The translations under genes and the position numbers were made by a program. From NCBI GenBank assembly GCA_026874595.1, contig CM049306.1, forward strand, positions 102,931,142 through 102,995,141: a stretch of 64,000 bases of DNA, read 5' to 3'. The DNA comes from Sipunculus nudus. Taxonomy: Eukaryota > Annelida > Sipuncula > Golfingiida > Sipunculidae. Positions 1 to 11,392 of the stretch are shown in pieces (within the stretch, counting starts at the first letter, position 1; the number at the start of each line of letters is the position of its first letter). The notes under the pieces are model-generated. The model was not told where the DNA came from. It searched no databases and saw nothing but the letters and a program-made list of their open reading frames with translations.

Positions 1-148
1 ACAATTTTCTGAGAGAAAGAATGAGGTAAAGCTTAACATGATCACGAATAATAAAGTAATTTGGGGGAAAACATAACAAAGCGTGTCGTCTTTCTCTTGA
101 ATTAAAAAAAAAGTAACCAGGTAATGTGAATGATACAGTGGCACTTAC
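1..148 (-). other. Start of intron 1 of SLC26-A (partial)
   Basis: Minus-strand sequence just after the exon-1 donor GTAAGT (143-148). It aligns loosely with 42744-42922, the same part of intron 1 in SLC26-B, so the duplication continues past the left edge. No coding sequence is seen. Confidence 0.7.
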
Positions 149-497
149 CTTGAGGTATTTGCATAATACCGATGGTCAGACCGGCTATGACGTCATTGGG
201 CAAGTCCTGACGTAATGAGTATTTTCTCATGATGTTGACAAAAGGGAACATTCTGTACAGATACGACTTACAGCATTCTGCTGAGTATCGCCGCTTGAGA
301 ATTTTTCTTTTCAACATATCTTTTATGGAAGTTCGCGGTTTTTCTTTCCTGGAAAACGCCGCTTCAAACTCGACCTGGCTGTAAATCGGCCGTTCGACCA
401 TTACGGCCCCTCGACTGACGGGCGTGTTTTCAGTCTCTTCACTATCAGCAACCATCTCAATCGGAGGAATGGCCCCCTGTCCTGCCGACCCGTCCAT
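149..497 (-). CDS. Exon 1 of SLC26-A, tandem SLC26 anion-transporter paralogue (rest outside window)
   Basis: This is the first coding exon (349 bp, 116 codons plus one base) of an SLC26-family multipass anion exchanger or channel of the plasma membrane. The start is set by alignment with the same-length exon of SLC26-B: both begin MDGS, although the frame stays open upstream here. It encodes the cytoplasmic N-terminus and the first membrane segment, ending in the family motif DVIAGLTIGIMQIPQG. The donor CAAG|GTAAGT leaves phase 1, exactly as in SLC26-B. Nine of 116 residues differ from that copy, eight of them in the first half. Later exons are not in the window, so it cannot be judged whether the gene is intact. 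The family is clear; the member (prestin/A5 or A6-like) is inference. Confidence 0.88.
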
Positions 498-2102
498 ATT
501 GTGGAGATTCTTTTTTTTTTCACTTTTGTCCAAAATCACAAATCTTTTGTCAAAAGAAATGCATACATTTGTTATACAAGTAAAGGGCAGATTACAAGTA
601 TTATAATATTTGAATATGACAATTGCTTTAACATCATTTCACAGACTGACTGCAATTATTTCAGCATATTTCTTCGGCATATAATTAGAAATATAACAAA
701 TAATACATAAATACGATAAATGACAAGAAACTGTTACAGACATATGCAGAAACATGTATTTCACAAAGGTTTGCCTATAAAACAAATTATACAGTGAAAA
801 AAAAACTGTACGTATCTTAATTCCCAGTGAAATAAACCCAATGTTTGCTATTATAAAATCTTTACTGACATAGATAAGTTGCGGACTACTCATTGATGGA
901 TTTTATATAAACTTAATCGGCACAATTGTTTACTTTTAGGTTAAAATGGCAGTGAAAGAGATGAAAATTAGTTTATATTTGAACCAGCTGTTAAATAAGA
1001 GTAAACTATTCCAGGTAGTTCTCAACAACATTCCTGCAGTAGTCGGTGGCAGGGCAGAAGACAACGGTGTACAGGAATAGTGTTTGGTCACTGATCTATT
1101 AAGTTAACACAAATGGTTACTGGTATCCAAAGTCTGCAATTACATTCTTATGGATAAAATATACTGTCGCATGAATACAGTAATCGTCAAGCTAAGAATT
1201 ACGATTTAATGAAAATAACATGAATGAACATGACATTGAGGGGCCTCAAATCGTGTTCTTATAATGTTCGTTCGAAAAGTATTGGTCACTGTAAACTAAT
1301 TACGGTCTCCAGGGAGATTTCCTTGGAACATTTCTGGATCTAAAATTGCTGGGTCTTAAATTAGAGGTATGTCTGACGATTTCGATTTGGACCCAGTTAA
1401 AGGACAAGAAGATGGACGGAACGACGACGCTAAATAGCATAATTATTAATTCAACACATCCGAATCCAGTTTGATTACAAGCCTGCCATTTTTCAAAAAG
1501 TGGTCGTCGCGAGACTCTAATTGAAGACTTTTAGGGTCCCAATCATTTTTAGTTTTTCCTGCAATATCTTACATTTAGGGACTCTTGCACCTTGAGTTAC
1601 GATAAACTACGAGTTTTTGTTTAGGATATGGACGTTGTTGTTTTGACTTGTCGATGCGAGTTCGTCGTTCGTATTAAAACATAGTTTTCTAACAGTGACA
1701 AGCGTGTCCAGTGTCAGGGGATTTGCATTTGTCTCTTCTACTGAAAGAATCAAATCCAATATGCCTTGAGTGAAGTAAAGAATTGATACATCAAGGGACA
1801 TTCCCGCATTACGTGTATTGCGTGGTCAGACTCTACGGTTTAGAGGTCACAAACCAGCTGAAGTGCAATGTCCATGATTGGGAAGCTCAGAGATCAGAGT
1901 CTAGGACTGTATTTGTGCGTAAAAGACCTGCAGGAAAGCTAAATAAATTTTACTTTTGATGCATGGGTGTGGACAGTCTGTAATTTTTGCATTTAAATTT
2001 TTTATTTTTAATTAATTTATCTCTCACTTTGTGTTTTGACGTAATCGTGTCAAGAACTCGGTCAAATATTTTAAAGCACCTGGAAGCAACGCTGAGCGAG
2101 AT

Positions 2103-2800
2103 ACGCTCTTTACACAGCGCTTTACCTATAGGGCTACTACCTATATCGTAAGGCGCTGTTTGTTATGACCTCGTATCCTGAATTGCAACACCAGAGGGGA
2201 GCACTGTATTTTTGTCCAATCAGATGATACCTTGTGCGGGAAGACAAAGCCAAGCGAGGAATACACGAAGCCAATCATATTTATTTCTTTTTGAGTGACA
2301 GCTCATCCCCCAGCGTTACCTTCTGAACAGGCCACAGGCTCAGATAGAATTGCCCCTGACGTGGTTTGCTTAGGGCCTTGGGCACATAGGATGCTCGGTC
2401 GGTGAGCTGTAATTCAAACGAAACGTAACAACAAAGGCTGCGTGCACACCTCGCTGGCTGGTTTCAGTTCTGCAGACAACAGTTACATGGCTACCCTAAC
2501 ACAGTCCTACTGTCATAAACGAAGCGGTCGATGATGCGAGAATGCAGAGGGAGCAATTTAAATTCGACCTGAAACTCATCAAGCGGCGTTTGAAGCGCAG
2601 CAATGGGCGGAGCCAGGATGCCTGTCGAGTGTTTGTTTATTGGCATCTGATTGGCTGCTTGTCACATCATACCCACGTTTATTTCAGTGGACAACGAACC
2701 GCCATCGGGTGTCTAAATATATCATAAACGGTCAAAGCTGGCAGCGTGAAAATCAGTTGCTTTTTTAGAAGCGCAAGATTTCCGCTGCCTCGGGAGCGTA
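2103..2800. mobile_element. 0.7 kb insertion with a 9-10 bp target duplication, present only in copy A
   Basis: The direct repeat TGAGCGAGAT sits at 2093-2102 and 2801-2810. In copy B (near 45842) the equivalent site has a single AGCGAGAT, so this is a filled site compared with an empty one. The element ends read ACGCTC and GAGCGTAT, a short inverted repeat. A 9-10 bp duplication would suit a Mutator-like element, but no transposase is visible and the class is inference. Confidence 0.6.
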
Positions 2801-2913
2801 TGAGCGAGATCGTGGCCATCGATTTCATGTCCTGCTTATTTTATAGAGGCATTTCATTAAACCAGAAAAACAATCTACTTCTTTTATAAGGCTACATTTG
2901 CCTTTCTTTCGTT

Positions 2914-2932
2914 GGGGGGGGGGGGGGGGGGG
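2914..2932 (+). repeat. Poly(G) run
   Basis: Uninterrupted G run of about 19 bases, one of more than ten such runs in the window. Confidence 0.95.
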
Positions 2933-3079
2933 TAACTTTCTAATGGAATAAAACATAAAATTTTTCCTGCACAGTGATTTCGTGGCATCGTATTACCCTG
3001 CTTTCACTGGTCTAGATATCCTTGGCCCTGTAACAATCACCTGGCGACGAAACCCAGTATACAATGTTAAAGCAATAAA

Positions 3080-3462
3080 ACTGGCTTCTGTGGCTCAGAG
3101 GTAAAGCACAGGACTTAAAGCCGGGAGATCGTGCGTTCGAATTTCAGCCGAGGCGGTTAGATTCTGCACGGCCGGTCGGGTGAGCGCTCTGCAGGCTTAA
3201 TGAGAAGGCCGTGCACAACGGCCGTGTTTCACTCACAAACGAGTGCGCCTTTCGGGGATTCCTCAGTGGTATGACCCAGCAACGGGGACGATTACGCACC
3301 CAGGGTCCGCAGGTGCAGAAGTCACCCCGGATATAAATGAGGGGAAGCGTGTGAACTGCCCTGTTAGCGGAATGGAATTCTGCAGATGTACATACACGTA
3401 TTTTAGTTAGCAATAAAAAACGGTGGCTTTTACCTCCACCAGAAATAAATATATGGAAAAGT
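3080..3462 (+). mobile_element. tRNA-derived SINE, present only in copy A
   Basis: The head reads TGGCTCAGAGGT (A-box-like, 3091-3102), followed about 45 bp later by GCGTTCGAATT (B-box-like), the two parts of an RNA polymerase III internal promoter. A body of about 300 bp unrelated to tRNA follows. It is flanked by imperfect direct repeats (TTAAAGCAATAAA and TTTAAGCAATTAAA). Copy B has the uninterrupted site near 46090-46105. It is called a SINE and not a tRNA gene because the cloverleaf is poor and the unit is long. Confidence 0.72.
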
Positions 3463-4320
3463 TTAAGCAATTAAATAATGATTATATATAAAGTTTTTAG
3501 AACAATTGCAGCGTATAATCAATGGATGGTTGATATTGAATATCACCTGCATGTCACCTCTTAAGTCACCCGGTGATTAACGGCTGTGTATTAATTGTCA
3601 ATCTTAAAAAAAAAAACACAATATATATACACAATTGAGTGGAGAATATGCAATAAATCAATATTAATGATTATACATCACTGGCAGAAATATTGACATA
3701 AGAAGTAAAACTATTGTATTCTATTCTTCATACATATATATCCCAAAGATTTTTTACTTTTACAATGATCAGAAGTCCTTTTATATGAAAAATTATTTCC
3801 TATTCTGCAATGTTCAAGTGTTATGTGCAAATTAGCCATCCACTAACCCGACCCTTTATTGTGGACTTACACAAAAGCACATTTTTAGAAGGTTCATTTC
3901 GGTGTGTTAGTCCGTGAACATGACAAAGTGAACTCAAGTAAGAATTGTTGTAAACTCAGGGGTCTGTGAATAAAGAGTTATAAAAATGGGTAGCACGTGA
4001 CTGGGCTCTGCGTAAAATGCGTATACCAAGAAGTGACCCGTGGGTCAGCTGGCTGATAGGGCGAATGAACCAGAGAGTTTTTTTTAACCAAAGAAGCACA
4101 TAGTTTATGAGTAACTGGTGGGTTGAATATGCAGTGGGAGAAAAAAAACATAGGTCAGATTTAAATCAGTTGTTAAAGTAGAACATACGAACACCATTCA
4201 TTCCTAGTATGGTAAGAAGCGGTAAAGACTGCAGTAGTTGTCACATTTATAAAACTGCATGTTTATTTGTTTAGGTACAAGTAAAGAACTTAAAAGGGAC
4301 AGCAAATACAAATAATAAGA

Positions 4321-5418
4321 AAGTCCGTCATAGAACGCATCATGGAGTCACAAAACATTGACACGAGACTGCTGAATAAAGGTAAAAGCGAGAAATCTGG
4401 AAAATTAATACGAAAACATCGTTGGAGTCTCTAAACAAAGATCAGTAAAAGGAGGGACTCAACCAAGAAAGAATATTTTGAAAACAAAAGAAACAAAAAA
4501 GCCCGAATGGGGGGGGGGGGGGGGGGGGTCAAGGCCTCATGAATGGTCCGAAGCTCTAAAAAATGCGGCGGCTGATAATAGGGGGAGTGAGTCCAAAACC
4601 CGTGGGCCTCTCTCCCCCTCTGGATTCCCCTAATGATCACAGTATTCTTGTCAAAATATTCATTGAGGAAAAAGAATTATTAAAGACACGCACGAACACA
4701 TGGGACAAGAAGAATGTTTTAGAAACGATCACAGGGGAAATACGGCCACTCTTGTAAACGCTCGCTATGGTAACAAGAAATCCCGATTACCAGATAACCT
4801 TGGTTAACCGACCACCCGCGCAACATCAAAACCCCGGTAACAGATCCGACTCGGCAAAACGTCCGACCTTTTTACACAACCACCCTGGTAGCAATGCTAT
4901 CCTCTAACTTGGAAACATTCATTGGGTCATAATAAAAACACGTTCGTGATTTTCTCCCCCCCCCCCCGAAAAAAAGAGTGCATGCATTTATTTTTTTTAA
5001 AATAGAATTGTATTCATTTTGGAATAAATGAAGGTTATCTACCTAACTTATACCCTTTCGAATATATACCCCCATATTTATGCTAGAAGAAACCCACGCT
5101 TCTATAAGATAAATAGTTATGTAATAAGCCGGAAGGACTGAATGTCGCATATTTTGATTCTGGGCTTTCGACAAGGGCCTTTTCCATGTGGCTCAATACA
5201 TGATATAAAGATTCCTTGTTCTTGTTCTACAGTTCCCCAGGAAACCCCTTCCCCTATCAAAAATAAGCAAAAAATGGCAAAATATACTATTAAACAAATC
5301 TCACAATACAATTTGGAAAAGACGTGAGGCATATATAGGCTATATGAATTATGAGTGAAATATTTTAATGATAATCATAATGAGTACGACATCATCATTG
5401 CTGGAGTGATGAAAATAT

Positions 5419-5483
<65 letters not shown>

Positions 5484-7904
5484 ATCAACTGTGAAAATAA
5501 TTTGAAGAAATTATATGACTATAGTAAAGTGAAAGTTTAGAAAGAAACTAAATTTATATAAACTGAAGCTGAGAGGACATTGCGGAAAATATTTTGTCAG
5601 TTGAGGTTAACCTTGGGCATGATAACAGTCACAAGTTTGTCGGCAAAGTCTCTTGCGTGCGAAAATGCAAGGTATAGCTGCCAACATGAAAATATTAGGT
5701 TCAGGTGAACATATACCAACAGGATTAAATATTTGTCCTGATCTTTGTTGATTGATTTGTAATAAGGTGTGGTCGAAAATCATTTGCCAAGAAATAAGTG
5801 GAATTATGCTTTCTCTAAGCAAATTGACACAAAACGTTATGTACAGATTTTGCTGAATATTTGTAGAGGGTTAGGGTTACACCGTATGTACAATCTATAT
5901 AGTGTGGAGATGATCAGAATCACAATAATATATTTTATCTTAATACCATTATGACATAGGACTATTTCGTTGTCATCGTGTAGCACCCGCCTTGCGCCTA
6001 TTCGTATGCATCTGTTCTGCCACTCGCCAGGTAAAACCGGTTACTGAAGCTTGACTGTTTATAAATGTTTAGTCACTGGCACATAACTAAAAAGAAGAAT
6101 CTTGCAAAGGTTTCTGGTCTCTGAGTGCAGAACCTGTTTGTTAATAGAACCTCTACCCGTTTAAAGATGCCCTGGTAATATGTTTTTAACGTCCCGGGAC
6201 TGCTGATCCCTAAAGAAAATACGTGTGCAACCTTCCCCCCCCCCTGGACTTTGTTTCATTTATGGGACTTCCTTTTGAATAACCTATAAATTTGCCGAAC
6301 TGGTTATCAGGAACAGATACTTATGAATGAGTATATTACAACATACCTGTAAACCCAAACTTATTAAGTCAAACAGTGTTCGAGCAACAGGCCTCGATCC
6401 CCAGTGTTGACCCAACTGAAAAACCCTCGCATTTAAAGCGGAGTCATTTGGTCTTTGTTTAACGTTTGAATTAATAACCACTACTCCTTTTTAGAGAAAA
6501 AAAAATCCTTTATATTTCTTATAATGGATATTGGGGTCGATGGAGATTAAAGTGGACTGCAAGACCGCGTATTGCTCGAAATGCAGGAATATCTCTGGGG
6601 CGCCTCCTGAAAAAGCGTGACATGTATGGACCTTAAAGCACAAAAGAAATGGTGGTACTTAGGGGAAGGGGGGGGGGGGGAGGGGTAATATTAAAACTAT
6701 GCCGCTTAATTGGAAATATTCCGTAAAAAAAACTAACTTGTCCTAGAAGAGGACACCAACGATAATTTGGGGAGTCAAATCGACCGAAATCAGGTAAACC
6801 ATTGTCTAGAGAAAAACCAACTGCGGATAAATTATATAGATTATGATTTAATATTACAGTAATTTTATGATTAAACATCTATTAAAATAAGGTTATGATA
6901 ATGTTTGAATAACTTACGGTTGTATGTAGTTTGTAGACTGGCCGCGTATTTTGTTCTGAAGATGTACTCCTACGAACACTCAGATAACCGCTGATATTGA
7001 TGACAGGTCTTACCGACTCACCGCCCATGAGACCAAAGTGTATAAAAGATAAATATTGAGGACAGGCTTCAAACATATGCTAAAGCTGTCATACATGTTA
7101 AAAAAACTAACTTGATAACAACACATGAAAAACTAGTGTAGTGAGACCAATGAAGTACATCGATCACTTACTGAACAAGCACTACATGCCATGCCCTGGA
7201 TAGTCCCTTGTGTTTTTACGCTCCATCCAAATCAAGGCTTGAATCTGAAGCCAACATAGATAAAGATTGGTCCAATATGAAATATAATACCCTTTAACTT
7301 GCACAGGCTGAATCTTGTTATGTAAGTTACCGAAACTAAAGTCATGACTTTAATACTGTAAACATGCCATCCACTTAAGGTTACTCGTCCATCGAGGGAG
7401 ACATGAGGTGTTTGGTATTTTGTCATCGTCGTCTGCGTCATTTTCAGCCCAGCTGACTGAACGTCATCTAAGCTATAGCGGTCTCTCTCTGTCGGTCGTA
7501 CGTCCAGGCCGTCCGGGAGGCCATTAACAGGGTTATGATTATGCCTAGATTGCCTAGATAACCATGATCCTTTGGATACTTCTTGATCATGGAGTGTTTT
7601 ATCGGTTTATGCAGACTGGTAGCACTACCTGTCATTTTTTACGTTTTTTTTCTATTGATAAGACCTTCAAATGAAGTGGTCATCTATCAAAAGGCCAATT
7701 GTTACCCATTTCTATGTACTATTCACTGAATTCATGTTTTTTTTTCATTCTGGCCGTCGTTTTGCTCATTGTTCAACGTTCCTCGGATCCAGCAGAGCGT
7801 CATGGCCCATGGACAGCTAGTTTTAAGAACATGCTCGATTTTCAAACACTTGCAGTGGGCCTTGGGTAGGACTCAGGCCAAGGTGTGCGTGTTAACTGTA
7901 TTCT
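4321..7904. other. Intergenic, no gene seen
   Basis: AT-rich sequence with a poly(G) run (about 4510-4529), a C run (about 4958-4968), a (TA)n tract and a G-rich stretch near 6668. Reading frames are short and resemble no known family. Confidence 0.6.
5423..5480. repeat. (TA)n microsatellite
   Basis: About 29 perfect TA units. Confidence 0.97.
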
Positions 7905-8875
7905 AAAAATATATTACTCATAACTCATTGTTTAGGGGATTTTATAAGCTCGTTACGTTAACCCAGGCCTCTCGCTACCATTCCCAGATCCTTAGTCGCA
8001 TCGCGAACCAACCAAGCGCTGAGGGGTTATAGCAAGAATGCACGTGTTTCAAGGTCTTGAAGACAAGTAAATAACACCAATATTATATAAACGTAATTAA
8101 AATTGAAAAAAAAAAATTAAAACGAAGTAAAACAGATTTGCATAATGATCATTGACTAGAGTTACTATCATCACTATGTGTCCGACTGTTTCTCTCTTAA
8201 TCTATTAGTAAACATGTCGGTGATATTTTATGAGATTAAACATTCAAGTTGGATTGAGATTTTTCTAACGAGTGAGTTTGAACATGACTGAGCTTTCTTT
8301 GGCATTTATGAGCTTGTGTTAGCATTATCTACATATTCGGTGTTACTTCAGTTCTCAATTTATCTCCCTACTCTAGCTCAGCTTCTGCCACACCAGCCCT
8401 AAACTCACCACGGTAAACTCAAAATTCGTTGACACCTCTGGCCACAACCATCTTTCATTGATTGCTCTGTCTGTCTCTGACCGACTGACTGAGTCCTAAT
8501 TGCCATCTGACCAACTCACCCTGAACAGGGGAACATACCTTTATATAGGGCTGATCAACCAATCAGAATCAAGAACACTATTTAAGTCAAACATCACCTA
8601 TGGAAAGGCACTTGACTATAAAATATTCTGCACTCAATGACTCTTGATAGAAATACCAAGACGATGCTTTAGGTATTAACAGATGAAAAGGACTAATATA
8701 ACAGTCAGCATCCCTGTGTACACATCCCAGCTGTAGCTTTCCTGTACTAAAGTTAATATCAGTCTTTAATCTAACTGGATACATGGCAAAATAAACCACA
8801 GGTACATACTGTTAAAATATTAAGCTAAACTTAAAGTTTCATCATATATGCTTAATAAAACCTAAAATCACTACA
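7905..8875 (-). repeat. Ty3/gypsy LTR, minus-strand orientation (3' LTR of the decayed element)
   Basis: On the minus strand the LTR begins TGTAGTGATTTTAGG at 8875, right after a polypurine tract. It carries a CCAAT-type box and a TATA-like stretch near 8530-8570. Nearly all of it matches, as reverse complement, 14039 to about 16205 with that copy's insert removed. The low-coordinate boundary is set by loss of this match and is approximate. Confidence 0.75.
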
Positions 8876-8891
8876 TTCCTCCCTCCTAAAA
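8876..8891 (-). other. Polypurine tract
   Basis: Minus strand reads TTTTAGGAGGGAGGAA directly before the TG of the LTR. This is the expected position of the plus-strand primer in a retrotransposon and supports minus-strand orientation with this LTR as the 3' one. Confidence 0.7.
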
Positions 8892-11392
8892 ATAATGTTA
8901 TTTAATAACATTTTTACCACCTTAGGTCATTTTGCATGTTCCTTTTTACTCTTTAACTGGCAATCTTTACAAAAATCTTAAATGAAATTCTCATAAATAT
9001 CAAACCTCAAGAACATGAAATCTCACAATTATGTCTTAGTATCACATAATACTACGATATCACGAATATAGCACGTTTTCGTGATGGATACTTGAAGAAC
9101 TATGACTTCACTGATAATTATCGCCTGCAGTTTCTGCTATTGCATGCTATCACCTAAGTGTTTCTACGTGACATGGTAGACTAAGAGTCTGTTTCCCTCC
9201 AGGACTATGCACTATTTTAGTGTCCATGATTAGCATGCTATATCATGCATTCCACATTTAAGGATTCTAAACACTCAGTAATATTCATCAGATTAAGTGA
9301 GGGTCTATCACTGTATAACTTTAGCAGTTCTTCATACTATTTGATGCTTCCTGATACCATATTCCTCATAGTTTTCATAACAGAATATAGGCAAATAGTT
9401 TCAAATCTTTCGTTTCGGTTTCTCTCAGGAACATGTCTTGAGATCATATCAAGTTCAGAGCATGGATATTTATTGATATCCAGTGAAAAAAAACATGTGT
9501 ATAACAATTAAATCTTATAGAAATATAGAAATATCAAACTTCTTATCAAAACTTTAAACTTACTAAAGTATTTTCCAGCACCTATGAGACGGATCACGAC
9601 ATCAAATGAGGTATCAACTGGTCTGAACATGTTAATTAAATGTTAAATTACGTATAAAACATGGAGATGTAACATCTCAATTTATAAGTCCTGAGCATAA
9701 AAGTCCGGAGAAAATTCACACGGTGTGGCACATACTGCGTAAGTGATTTTCCATAAAACGACTTACACGTAATGTCTTATTAATCTTGTCAGCTTTGGTT
9801 CAGGGCAGCGAGTGCACGCGAGAAGACTTCTGCCTTCCTCTCTGCTTGTATAGCGCGCTCTTTCATCTTCTGCAGCTCTGTAGCTATCGCTCTCAACTGC
9901 TTGCTTTGTTCGCATATGACTCTTTGACTCTACTGTAATTCCTCTTTCATTTCTGCATTTTGCCGTATGTTTTGGTTCTGGTGAAAGTCCTCTTTTTTTA
10001 GACTTTACCACCATGGTATCTCCTAATGTAATCCAGAACTTACCTAAATCAATACATTCCCCGTACGAAAATAAATTCGCACACTGTGGCGGACATAGTG
10101 TTCTGAGATTCAGCTGTTTTTCCTCCATCTACATTAACTGTTGATTTGAGTCTGAAGGATATATTGAAATTCCTTGAGAATGTTTACCCACGTTTTCAGT
10201 GGACTAGACGATCCAAGAGTCAGTCTAACTAGTGGCACACACCGCTTCAGCCTGAACTGCTGACCACCGCCTAGAGGGCTCTGTTGACTGCTCTACATTT
10301 TGAGTACTATCAAAGTCTATCTCTACCTCTCCTTCAGATTCGATCAAACTGCTAGATATTATTGGCTCGGAACAGCTGCTCATCTCAATCAAATGAGGAG
10401 GATATCGTTCATTTCCTGATCAGCCACTTCCATCTGAGACTATGTTTGTCTTTCTTGTATTTCGCTATTTGTCTCTTGTCTTGCTCTATTTTGTAAAGCT
10501 CTTTTAATCTTTTGTGTTCTGGATAGTTTCTTTGGCACTCTTGTATTTCGAATGATTTGTGTCATTGGCACATCCACTCTGTTTAGCTTTTCCCGTCTGT
10601 AATAGTCTTGTAAACTCGAAGGTGGTTGAACTTGTTTACGAGGTACATACTTTTGTTTTGGGTTTCCCCAACTTTCAATAGGTGTTTCTTTGTCACCAAT
10701 TGGACATTACCCTTAATCGGGCACTTGTCTTTAAGATGGTCTATGTCTTTTCAGGTGGTCTATTTTCGGACTGCCATATATGTACTGTTCATGTTTCCGT
10801 AAAGGACACAAGAAACGTCGTGTTACCTGTTCATGATACAGGACCCAATGATCCATGAATGCCTAGTCATTCCTGCGTTTAACATTGCAATCCTCTACCG
10901 GATATGGTATGTCTTCTGCTTTCACAGCAGCTTGAGCCATCTCTTATTCCTCAGCCATATCTTCAGTATAAACAGGATTACACAACATGTGACCAGGCCA
11001 ACAGTGAGTTGTCAGACCAAATTAACTCAAGCTGACCCTAAATTCTAGGTTTTAATTTAAAAACTAGTGTTTACAGTCACAAAATGTATACATGTTATAA
11101 TATGACAGTTTTTGCAGGTATGTTGTGTGAATCAAGAGTGAATGCAGAGAAGCCGTGTTGTATAGAAAGAAAGTCACATTTATACACAAAATGAATATAT
11201 TTAACCAATCCGGACGATCACTGGCTTCCTGATACGTCTACTACGCTTGAGTGATTGTGCAGTTGAATTACACCGTACTTCCTGAGTTTCATCATTCTGA
11301 TACTCGGCCAAACTATTTCCAGCTCAGTCTCAGCACTTAGTTTCTCAGTCTCGTCTAAGGAGGTTGCTTCGGCTGAGATTTCAGCAGCATTC
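8892..11392 (-). pseudogene. Decayed 3' internal part of the minus-strand gypsy element
   Basis: Between the polypurine tract and the integrase C-terminus. Minus-strand frames are broken. One open stretch (10128-9763) encodes a charged, alpha-helix-prone peptide, and another stretch (about 10680-10440) is rich in Lys, Arg and Gln. I recognise no family here. It may be the degraded end of pol or an extra 3' ORF. Confidence 0.4.

Larger units (their letters stand above)
498..4320. repeat. 5' flank of SLC26-A, segmental duplicate of the SLC26-B 5' flank
   Basis: Blocks of this stretch align in order with 43272-46250, about 47152-47190 and about 56100-56470. For example, sequence near 1030-1110 matches 44570-44650, 3500-3620 matches 46110-46250, and 3930-4310 matches 56110-56465. 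No coding sequence is visible. It should hold the SLC26-A promoter and any 5' UTR exon, but neither can be placed from sequence alone. It contains two insertions that copy B lacks, listed separately. Confidence 0.75.

Noticed and set aside
3080-3160. tRNA gene
   Set aside because: A- and B-box-like motifs exist but the cloverleaf pairs poorly and the unit continues for 300 bp with flanking repeats, so a SINE fits better.
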